Source of the DNA: Plecoglossus altivelis
Taxonomy: Eukaryota > Chordata > Actinopteri > Osmeriformes > Plecoglossidae
Direction: 5' to 3'
NCBI GenBank assembly: GCA_036571765.1
Contig: BROE01000022.1
Coordinates: forward strand, 12,978,282-13,042,281
DNA length: 64,000 bases
Position 1 is the first letter of the stretch. Each line of letters opens with the position of its first letter. The translations under genes were made by a program, and so were the position numbers. This document shows positions 46,283 through 55,065 of the stretch, in pieces. The notes beneath the pieces are model-generated. The model ran no database searches. It saw nothing but the letters and a program-made list of their open reading frames with translations, and had not been told where the DNA came from.

Positions 46283-46531
46283 CTAGGACAATTTGGTAGC
46301 AGGTCTCCAATGATGTTGCAAGCTTCCTTTTCTTCCAGGGTGGGACATTTTCTGCCTCCACCAATGGGGATCTGCATCACACATCGGGTCCTAAACCGGA
46401 CGCCAGGTGATAGGTCCATGGCCCGGCAAGTCTTTGAACAAGGACTCCAGGAAGACCAGCTGGACACAATGCAGTCTTTGGGCATGACGCAAGGCCGGAA
46501 GGTCAAGGGGCCATCGTCAGGAGTACAGAGG
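46283..46531 (-). CDS. thsd7b: thsd7b exon b (WSSWSPCSKTC TSP1 repeat)
   Basis: This 249-bp exon has acceptor gtttgtcaacag and donor GTTCTC. With AG from exon a it encodes SLCTPDDGPLTFRPCVMPKD, CIVSSWSSWSPCSKTCRAMD, LSPGVRFRTRCVMQIPIGGG and RKCPTLEEKEACNIIGDLLP, then NCP. SWSSWSPCSKTCR, P[IG]F/VRxR, IGGG[RK][EK]CP and LEEKEAC match THSD7B closely (IMPKDC, AIGGGKECPELLEKEAC in human B). The donor is the weakest of the eleven, but it is the position where frame and homology both join to exon c (CPR-Y-W). Confidence 0.94.
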
Positions 46532-47174
46532 CTGTTGACAAACAAAGTAAATTCTGATGAACACAGACACGAGGACTAATCTGTGAATGTTCTGCCTCCA
46601 TTACCCCTACAGAGTATGATGAATCAGGTATCCAGACCTAGGCAAGGAGAGAACTGTGTCTGAGGATGATGGATGTCATCCAGATAAGGATGTGATTATA
46701 GACTTCAGATGGTCATAGGCTGAGCCACCAGGACAGATTTCTTAAAATATTACATTGCAGAAGAGCTAGTATCAATTGAGAGAAACTCCAGATTGCAGAA
46801 GACTTTGAGCTCTGGATGAAGACATGATCAAACTGATTAAAAAGAGATATCTAATATCAAAGTAAGTAAAGTGCAAAGTCAAATTCACTAACATCAACAT
46901 TATTTACAGAAAATTGACTTATAGTAATATGATTTTTACGTGAGTTATTATGTAATATATTTATTCACATTTCCAAATTAACCTACAAGTGACTTACAAT
47001 TTTGAAACATGCTTCATGACAGTTAAACAATTTTATTAGAAACTGTAAATGTATATGTATATCTGTGTGTGCATTTGTGTTAGTGTGCATGTTACTATGA
47101 AAGTGAAATTGGAAAAGCAGAAGGCCTCTAAACTTAGGTGGGAAACATCTTGAAAAGCTCCTGAGTTGGAACTC
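46532..47174. other. thsd7b intron a-b, exon b-proximal part
   Basis: AT-rich sequence between exon b and the Rex3 insertion. Nothing recognised. Confidence 0.5.
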
Positions 47175-47209
47175 GTGAATAATATATCCATCCATCCATT
47201 TTCTTCCGC

Positions 47210-48844
47210 TTATCCGGGGCCGGGTCGCGGGGGCAGCAGTCTGAGCAGGGAGGCCCAGACTTCCTTCTCCACGCACACCACCTCCAGCTCCTCCGGGGGG
47301 ATCCCGAGGCGTTCCCAGGCCAGCCGAGAGACATAGTCCCTCCAGCGTGTCCTGGGTCTTCCCCGGGGCCGCCTCCCGGTAGGACATGCCCGGAACACCT
47401 CCAGAGGGAGGCGTCCAGGAGGCATCCGAAACAGATGCCCGAGCCACCTCAGCTGGCTCCTCTCGACGTGGAGGAGCAGCGTCTCTACTCCGAGCTCCTC
47501 CCGTGTGACCGAGCTCCTCACCTTATCTCTAAGGGAGCGCCCAGCCACCCTGCGGAGAAAACTCATTTCGACCGCTTGTATCCGCCATCTCGTCCTTTCG
47601 GTCATTACCCAAAGTTCATGAGCATAGGTGAGAGTAGGAACGTAGATAGACCGGTAAATTGAGAGCTTTGCCTTCCGGCTCAGCTCCTTCTTCACCACGA
47701 CGGACCGGTACAGAGAGCGCATCACTGCGGCCGCTGCACCGATCCGCCTGTCAATCTCACGTTCCGTCCTTCCCTCACTCGTGAACAAGACCCCGAGATA
47801 CTTGAACTCCTCCGCTTGAAGCAAGGGCTCCCCACCCACCCGGAGGGAGCAAGCCACCTTCTTCCGGTCGAGAACCATGGCCTCAGATTTCGAGGTGCTG
47901 ATTCCCATCCCGGCAGCTTCACACTCGGCTGCAAACCGCTCTAGTGCATGCTGTAGGTCCCGGTCCGATGGAGCCATCAGGACAACATCATCTGCGAATA
48001 GCAGAGATGAAATCCTGTGCCCCCCGAACCAGACACCCTCCGGCCCCTGGCTGTGCCTAGAAATTCTGTCCATGAAGACAATGAACAGAACCGGTGACNN
48101 NNNNNNNNNNNNNNNNNNNNNNNNNNNNNNNNNNNNNNNNNNNNNNNNNNNNNNNNNNNNNNNNNNNNNNNNNNNNNNNNNNNNNNNNNNNNNNNNNNNN
48201 NNNNNNNNNNNNNNNNNNNNNNNNNNNNNNNNNNNNNNNNNNNNNNNNNNNNNNNNNNNNNNNNNNNNNNNNNNNNNNNNNNNNNNNNNNNNNNNNNNNN
48301 NNNNNNNNNNNNNNNNNNNNNNNNNNNNNNNNNNNNNNNNNNNNNNNNNNNNNNNNNNNNNNNNNNNNNNNNNNNNNNNNNNNNNNNNNNNNNNNNNNNN
48401 NNNNNNNNNNNNNNNNNNNNNNNNNNNNNNNNNNNNNNNNNNNNNNNNNNNNNNNNNNNNNNNNNNNNNNNNNNNNNNNNNNNNNNNNNNNNNNNNNNNN
48501 NNNNNNNNNNNNNNNNNNNNNNNNNNNNNNNNNNNNNNNNNNNNNNNNNNNTCAGAGGACACGACAACAAAATCGATCATCGACCTTCGGCCTATGGTGC
48601 CCTGGTGCCACGTGCACTGAGGGACACCCTTGTGCTCGAACAAGGTGTTCTTTATGGACAAACTGTAACTAGCACAGAAGTCCAACAACAAAACACCGCT
48701 CGCGTTCAGATCGGGGGGACCGTTCCTCCCAATCAAACCTCTCCAGGTGTCACTGTAATTTCCCACGTGGGTGTTGAAGTCCCCCAGCAGAACAATTGAG
48801 TCCCCGTTCGGTGCACTATCCAGTACCCCTCCCAGGTACCCCAA
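47210..48844 (-). pseudogene. Rex3 ORF, endonuclease C-terminal part and reverse transcriptase (gap inside)
   Basis: One open frame of 544 codons, including the undetermined stretch, covers DSIVLLGDFNTHVGNYSDTW, ALFEH-like KNTLFEHKGVPQCTWHQ, IDFVVVSS, then after the gap SPVLFIVFMDRISRHSQGPE, the intact active site FADD, LGVLFTSEGRTEREIDRRIG, YRSIYVPTLTYAHELWVM, and GRPRTRWRDYVSRLAWERLG to WASLLRLLPPRPGPG. The polymerase part shows no stop in the known sequence. The upstream endonuclease half (49512-48870) is in another frame, separated by a shift near 48870, so the copy is probably, though not certainly, inactive: the gap hides about 150 codons. Confidence 0.85.
48099..48551. other. assembly gap (453 N) inside Rex3
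   Basis: Undetermined bases between the endonuclease and the polymerase motif SPVLFIVFMDR. By comparison with the 13166-16394 copy, the missing interval (about 14165-15495 there) is more than 1.2 kb, so either the gap size is arbitrary or this copy carries a deletion. Confidence 0.95.
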
Positions 48845-48869
48845 GAAGGCCGGGTACTCTGCTTTGTTT

Positions 48870-49512
48870 TCGGCCCATAGGCCGATACTTCAGTGAAAGA
48901 CCTGTCCCCGGCTTGAAGGCGCATGGACACGACCCTCTCGTTTACCTGGGTAAACGCCAACACGTGGAAGCTGAGCCACGGGGCTATGAGCAAGCCCACG
49001 CCAGCCCGCCGCCTCTCCCGCGAGCAACGCCAGGATAAATGTAGAGTCCAGCCTCTAATGGACCAGATAATGGACCCAGAACCCAGGCTGTGCGTGGAGG
49101 TGAGGCAGACTATATCTAGCCAGTAACGCTCTACCTCCCGCACAAGCTTGGGCTCCTTTCCTGCCAGCGAGGTGACATTCCATGTCCCCAGCGCTAGAGA
49201 CCGTGTGCATGGCCTCGGTCGTCCAGGCACCTGCCCCTGACCGCCGCCCAAAACACACCGCACCGGCCCCCTACGGTCCTTCCTGTGGGTGGTGGGCCTG
49301 CAGGAAGGTGATCCCACGTCGCCTTTTCGGGCTATACCCGGCCGGGTCCCATGGACAAAGACCCGACCACCAGGCGCTCGCCTGCGAGCACCCACCCCAG
49401 GCCTGGCTCCAGGGTGGGGCCCCGGTAACGCCACTCCGGGCGACGTAACGATTCTCCTTAGTTTTGTCGTCATAGGGGTTTTTGTTGAACCGCACTTAGT
49501 CTGGCTAGTCAC
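48870..49512 (-). pseudogene. Rex3 endonuclease N-terminal part
   Basis: The frame includes an Arg/Pro-rich leader (GVALPGPHPGARPGVGARRR), then TRSLALGTWNVTSLAGKEPK, LVREVERYWLDIVCLTSTHS, RERRRAGVGLLIAPWLSFHV and AGDRSFTEVSAYGP, the first half of an AP-endonuclease-like domain. It runs out of frame at about 48870, just before GYLGGVLDSAP, where the other frame takes over. Confidence 0.85.
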
Positions 49513-49645
49513 CTAGGACCAGTTTGCCATGGGAAACCCTACCAGGGGCTTATTGCCCCCGACAACATAGCTCCTGGGATCATTCAAGCACTCAAACCCT
49601 TCCACCACGCTAAGGTGGCGGTTCAAGGAGGGGTGAATAATATAT

Positions 49646-50816
49646 AATATATGTTAATTGGAGGTGCACATTCAACAACCACTTTAAACTTTGTGGGTTG
49701 AATAAAGTGCTAACCTCCGGAATTCAGGACAAAAAATGACAGAAGGAAATCTGATCTGTAAATGACAACATGTAGTAAATGATTACAACATGACTGATAC
49801 AGAATGTGTCATTCCTCGAAAAAAGGATTACATGAAAAGCTACCTATGCACACTGAACAAGAGGACTCAAAGCAATAAAACAGTTCATACCTGTGTGCTC
49901 CGTGCAGAACAGCGTGCATATGAAATTGATTTTAGCTGCTGTGCATGGAACCATGGCAACCAATGGGAGTTGATTGGTGGAGGTTATTCATTCATTCATC
50001 CATATTCCAACAGTCCATTAATAACATCGCTTAAAGCAAACAGATATGATAGTGGCACTGCATCAATATTCTATAAATGCCAGCCACAATAGGATGCACT
50101 GAGTAAACACATGGAATACTAGAAAGCAGACTCTATTCCAGAGAATACATACAGAGGTTTTGTGTGTGTCAATGTGTGCGTTAGTATGTGTGCTAGTATA
50201 TGAGACTGAAGAGATATGTGTAAACGTCACTCTTATTAAATGAAATACCATGGTTAGCCGTGAGTCTCAGAACTGAAGTGCATTTGACATTCATAAGAAC
50301 AACAGAGGGTTGAGAAAGCATTTGCTTTCCAAGTTCCCAGCAAATCTCTTAATAACTGAAGCGTCGAAAACCATACACAATTACGAATTACGTCTTTCTG
50401 CAGAAAGCTCCTGTTCCCTCAGCAAGACAAGAAACTGCAATATTCTAAAGTGATTTAGCATTGATTCTCACAGACCAAGAGAGACGTTGCGTAACCATAA
50501 ACTGCATACATCACAAAAAATATTTTTTATGTTGTTACATTCAGGCTGCAGGTGCCTTGTGTTACTGACATTATGGAATCTGTCTGCGATTCTTGTGTAT
50601 GTATTGTACTCCAGCTTTGTCAGAGAATAGACTCAGCTCCGCTCACAGAAATCCTTCCAGCAGCTGCTGCAGACCTACCCTGCTTTCACAATTCTAATCT
50701 GGAATTTAGACATTAAAATGGCTTGTTTTCACAGCCAACTTGTCTCTGGAGTACACATACTGTCTGATCTCTCATTGGATGGTACAGAGATGTGTGCTCA
50801 TGTCTGATTGTCTTAC
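49646..50816. other. thsd7b intron a-b, exon a-proximal part
   Basis: No gene or recognised element. Short tandem ATTC repeats near 49986-50000. Confidence 0.5.
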
Positions 50817-51780
50817 CTAACCATGGTATTCTTTCCATCGCTCCGTGTGCAGCGGACCTGGCGTGTCTGGTAGCCAACCTCGATGTCCGATGCCTTAGGG
50901 TTGGTCAGGCTGAGGTCAGAGTTGAGGTTGGGGCTGAGGTCGCGGTTGTGGCTAGGGTTGGGCTTAGGCGTGGAGTTAAGGCCAAATTCTGAGTTGGTAT
51001 TAGGTTTAAGGTCAGGGTTGGTGTCAGGTTCGGGGTCAAGGTAGTGCTGGTCATGGAGGGAGCTCCGGGTATGACGTTTGACAGTGTTTTTCTCCTTGGA
51101 GTCAGAGCTGAAATCTACCATGGTCCTCCCTTTCAACCAGACCCCTCTCTGCAGGGGCAAATGACACTCACTCCAGGAACCTACCTTCAGGCTGTAGTGG
51201 AACTCGCCCTCCCCTGGAGGGCAGGGGGTGATTTTGGAGCATGTCCTGGTCTGGGTAAGGTTGGGGCAACTGGCCCCTCCGTACATGGGCGTTGCCAGAA
51301 CGTGACGAGTCCGATGTTGAAGCCCTGCCCCACAGCTCTGGCTGCAGCTGGACCAGGAAGAAAAAAGCGACACCACACAGTCCTGGGGACAGGGAATGAG
51401 ACACGCCTGCTCCCCTGAGGGCTTCTGGGAAAAGAATTCGCATATGCGAGAGGTCACCACTGTCTGGTTGTTGGTGCGGGAGCACTGGACGCGTCGCCGC
51501 TGGATGCCATGCTGCGCCGTCACACACTCTGAAGTTCGGAGATTGAGCTCATCGGAGAAGTAGGGCACAAGCAGGCAAGGGCCCCATTTGGACACCTCCC
51601 ACTCAAACAGGTCCTGGTGCCACTCGCACACCCTGAAGCAATGGCGCTGGCGCTCTGGCTTGTCCGCCTTTGGGCACTTGGAGTGGTGGGTAGTCCAGCC
51701 TTCTGCATGAACGCACCACACCATCCTGGTCTGGGTCCCACCCGAGCCACATTTCTCCCCCAGGCAGCGACCCCACTGAC
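50817..51780 (-). CDS. thsd7b: thsd7b exon a (first TSP1 repeats, largest exon)
   Basis: This 964-bp exon has acceptor tatgtgtgatag (a second AG lies 5 bp further in) and a strong GTAAGA donor. It encodes about 321 residues: GQWGRCLGEKCGSGGTQTR (repeat 1), MVWCVHAEGWTTHHSKCPKA, HCFRVCEWHQDLFEWEVSKW (repeat 2), RTSECVTAQHGIQRRRVQCS, QACLIPCPQDCVVSLFSSWS, SCSQSCGAGLQHRTRHVLAT (repeat 3), SLKVGSWSECHLPL, GRTMVDFSSDSKEKNTVKRH, a 50-residue low-complexity linker, and DIEVGYQTRQVRCTRSDGKN. VPY, RTxECVTAQHG, and GRT..DF.SDS are features of THSD7B not shared with THSD7A. The family has single-pass membrane proteins with alternating TSP1 domains; the role of THSD7B itself is poorly known. The upstream signal-peptide exon was not found. 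Confidence 0.96.
50893..51042 (-). repeat. thsd7b: degenerate repeat inside thsd7b exon a
   Basis: About 150 bp built from variants of GGTTGRGGTYRGG-like units encodes an Asp/Asn/Pro/Leu-rich linker: LDPEPDTNPDLKPNTNSEFG, LNSTPKPNPSHNRDLSPNLN, SDLSLTNPKAS. The frame stays open. The human protein, as I recall it, has only a short His/Lys-rich linker here, so the fish exon has probably expanded by tandem duplication. Confidence 0.75.
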
Positions 51781-53570
51781 CTATCACACATACAGACAAC
51801 CAGCAAAGTATATGGGAATAACAGAACCTTATTTCAGTCATTACAATGTCAGTTGGTGCTGCACCTGTGTTTCATAACAGATCAAACAACTTGTTTTCAG
51901 TAGGTCAAGCAGGAAGAAGGAAATTAAAAATAAAGCTAAGTTGTAAAGGTAATTAAACAAACTGAAGCTCCCTGTGTAATTTATTTCCTATTGTAAATAG
52001 GTGGTGATCTTTGTCACCAAGCAACACATTACCATTCATTACCATTCATTAATTACCATTCATTAATTACCATCTAATTCAAAGCAGCCAAAATGCATTT
52101 CTTTATTGCATAGACAAACCCTGAGGTTTCATAATCAGCTTCTCTCACAAACACTTACCATCTTGCCTTAAATGTAAACTTTTTTATCAATTGTATATGC
52201 TGAAGGAACAACAATACAAACAGTCACATACTATAATTCTGGTACAGAAAAGAGAGAGAGCTTTGCTTTACACTATTAGCATAACAATGAATTGAATGCC
52301 AGATGAGGCCTTTTCACATAGCAATACTTTAAGATCAAGTTTTTCAAACAAACAATTGCGGATATGAAAGTGTGGATGTTTATCTCTGCTCAATTGAGTA
52401 ATTTCCATCACGGACGTAATATCGTAAATGTACTGTAGTTTTACCTCTTCCTATTCATCTCAGAGTCAATTGGTCACATGCGATGAACAAGATGATTTGT
52501 TTAATCAATCGTAATGTGAATTAAACTGATATTATAATGATATCCTGTTGTGCGCCAATGATTGGTTTAGAATGGTGAAAAAAAAGATGTACTCATATTG
52601 TTTTATAAGAATGCCAAAGCCACAATGTGTGCCCTGAACACTGATCAAAATGAATGTTATTTTTTACCTACAAGCTGCTATACTCTGCTTTGGGGGGGAA
52701 ATATTTCAAACTGCTGAATTGTTTCATAGTTCATTGGAGCATATCATTGCCTTTATTTATCCTCACATTATAAAAGCTTGGAAGACATACCGTGTGACTC
52801 ATAATGGCTGCATTATCATAGCGCCTAGTTTCCACACTTCATTCCCAGAACAGAATCAGCCCCAGTAAACTAAAAAGGATGAAAAGGCACCAGAAGGGCA
52901 CAAAAACAGAAGTTTAATCTTAAATTCTTTCCCCTTGCAGACCTTTCAGAGCAGACGCTCTGCAGACTAGTCCTCGGAAGACACGTTCCGCAGAGTAGCC
53001 CTGGGAAACACATTCTGCAGACTACCCTTGGATGACATGTTCGACAGAGACTGATGTGGTTATCAATCAGACTTTAACATTTGACATCCAATCACCATGT
53101 GACTGTGCAGCTGTCACACTGGAAATAGGAACTAGTTGAATAAAGTGCAATGCAAACAAAGTCTATCACAAGGTGCTAGGCTATTGAGCCAAAGCTGGTA
53201 GAGGGGGTTGTACCCTGATTGGTTTACTTCTGAAAAGCATTTGTGCCTTCACACTTTTAGCAGGATCACCTTTGCTCAGTACAAGTACCAGCACAGCTGC
53301 AGAGGTGTGATGCTATGTGTCTGCACACGTGTGTGGGTGATGTATGAAGGTGTGATTGGGACCGATTACACTGACAGGAGGCCAGACCTACAAAATCACT
53401 TTCCCGGTCCCACCCTCTGAGCCTTAATCTTTCAGTCTGTTTTATCCTTGGAAAACATTTTTTTTGTGTGCAGCAGGAGTCAGAAAGATATACTCAGACA
53501 CAGAACAGCACCGCCAAATGCCAACAATACGCAACACGTGACATAAAATGGAGACCTTTCCACAAAACGC
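51781..53570. other. sequence upstream of exon a, no exon found
   Basis: Presumed thsd7b intron. Contains short ATTACCATTCATTA repeats at 52028-52072 and a 27-28-bp minisatellite at 52961-53042. I found no signal-peptide exon (expected to end in a W-K-T-G-like stretch). Confidence 0.45.
52961..53042. repeat. three-unit minisatellite, 27-28 bp period
   Basis: Units begin TGCAGACTAGTCCTCGGAAG, CGCAGAGTAGCCCTGGGAAA and TGCAGACTACCCTTGGATGA, each ending ACA(C/T)(G/A)TTC; a partial fourth (GACAGAG) follows. Confidence 0.75.
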
Positions 53571-53682
53571 ATATATTATATATATATATATATATATTAT
53601 ATATATTGCGTTTGGTGAAAGGTCTCTTCTGACTATATATATATACTATATATATATTATTTATATATATATATATATTTAG

Positions 53683-53727
<45 letters not shown>
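53571..53727. repeat. (TA)n microsatellite, interrupted
   Basis: Long TA runs interrupted by TTGCGTTTGGTGAAAGGTCT, which resembles the inverse of the GGAGACCTTTCCACAAAACG just before it (53551-53570), giving a hairpin-like or misassembled arrangement. Confidence 0.85.
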
Positions 53728-53729
<2 letters not shown>

Positions 53730-53737
53730 AGCCACAA

Positions 53738-54255
53738 GTGAATTCAGGTTCCTTTTAGCCACAGGAATAAAGAAATCTAAGGCACAAACGGTTTTTAACC
53801 TAGGTATCTCAAAGTGACATCCTGAAGGGAGCAGATTAAACTAACAGAGGAGTGGGTGATCAGAGCAGTTTAAAATGTGTTTAGCCTTACCCATATTCCA
53901 TTGATCATATATGTCTGGCAGCTGGGCTAGGTGTACCCCAACCAACTTAAATGCTGCATTTACTGGATTTGGAAGCTTACTCTTGCTGATTGCTGGAAGA
54001 CCACTATACAACACAACAATGCAAAATGCAAAGACAGATTCTAATAAAACACTGGTAAAACAAAGACATCAAAGTTGGGCATACCCTGAATGGTCTCATC
54101 TTCCTCAAAAAGAAAGTATCTGTTGGAACCTTTCACTAACAGCCACTGAATTGCTTTCAAAGGTTAATTTCTTGTTGATGATGGTTCATAAAAATGTAAA
54201 TTCAGCTAGGTGTCAACCATCTTGTTATGACAAATAGTTTGTGAAACATTGTGCT
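53738..54255. repeat. first copy of an identical 518-bp tandem duplication
   Basis: Repeats at 54281-54798 (offset 543 bp) with no difference that I could see; a 25-bp spacer that is mostly TA repeat separates the copies. Confidence 0.9.
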
Positions 54256-54280
54256 ATATATATATATATATATCAGCCAA

Positions 54281-54798
54281 GTGAATTCAGGTTCCTTTTA
54301 GCCACAGGAATAAAGAAATCTAAGGCACAAACGGTTTTTAACCTAGGTATCTCAAAGTGACATCCTGAAGGGAGCAGATTAAACTAACAGAGGAGTGGGT
54401 GATCAGAGCAGTTTAAAATGTGTTTAGCCTTACCCATATTCCATTGATCATATATGTCTGGCAGCTGGGCTAGGTGTACCCCAACCAACTTAAATGCTGC
54501 ATTTACTGGATTTGGAAGCTTACTCTTGCTGATTGCTGGAAGACCACTATACAACACAACAATGCAAAATGCAAAGACAGATTCTAATAAAACACTGGTA
54601 AAACAAAGACATCAAAGTTGGGCATACCCTGAATGGTCTCATCTTCCTCAAAAAGAAAGTATCTGTTGGAACCTTTCACTAACAGCCACTGAATTGCTTT
54701 CAAAGGTTAATTTCTTGTTGATGATGGTTCATAAAAATGTAAATTCAGCTAGGTGTCAACCATCTTGTTATGACAAATAGTTTGTGAAACATTGTGCT
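54281..54798. repeat. second copy of the 518-bp tandem duplication
   Basis: See the first copy at 53738-54255. Only this copy continues into the upstream part of the LINE fragment. Confidence 0.9.
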
Positions 54799-55065
54799 GT
54801 GACTGACTGATAAAAAATCACGTTCTTGGTCTTGGGAAAATTGATAGACAAATAATAGTTAGTCACAAAAAGCAATGAAATCATCAACTACAGGACCATG
54901 CCACTTCTCCTCAATGTTCAAACAGCTGACTAAGACTGCATTTCCTGCTAACTTTACAGATTCAATTTGATCATACTTACTCCTACAGGCTTCAGTGTAT
55001 AAAATAATATAATGGTGAAAGGACACAGCTCTGATGAGTGCCTGTGGAAGAAAGGACCCACCCTC

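Larger units (their letters stand above)
47175..49645 (-). mobile_element. near full-length Rex3 LINE with 13-bp target duplication and N gap
   Basis: The body 47188-49632 is flanked by GTGAATAATATAT at 47175-47187 and 49633-49645. On the minus strand it starts CCCTCCTTGAACCGCCACC, runs through the endonuclease (ALGTWNVTSLAGKEPKLVRE; LLGDFNTHVGN) and, after 453 N, the reverse transcriptase with LLFADDVVLMAPSDRDLQ, and ends PPRPGPG, stop, (GGAT)n. It lies in sense orientation in the intron between exons a and b. It is the least damaged Rex3 copy of the window. Confidence 0.95.
53730..55065 (-). mobile_element. degenerate Rex1/L2-like LINE fragment (duplicated part)
   Basis: On the minus strand 55060-54840 gives ILYTEACRSKYDQIESVKLA and HGPVVDDFIAFCD, recalling the YTxDCRS..xxVKFADDT and GPV[LV]DDF..WC motifs of Rex1/L2-type reverse transcriptases, with the FADD motif decayed. 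Then 54798-54281 and again 54255-53738 give FLRKMRPFRVCPTLMSLFYQ, LVGVHLAQLPDIYDQWNMGK-like and LLPSGCHFEIPRLKT, matching the C-terminal region (LRKLRSF..., LLPSGRRYR.P). Frameshifts and stops are frequent. Confidence 0.6.

Noticed and set aside
53911..54780. Two identical 108-residue frames that might suggest a tandem gene pair
   Set aside because: They are antisense to a decayed LINE reverse transcriptase and lie in a probably artefactual duplication.
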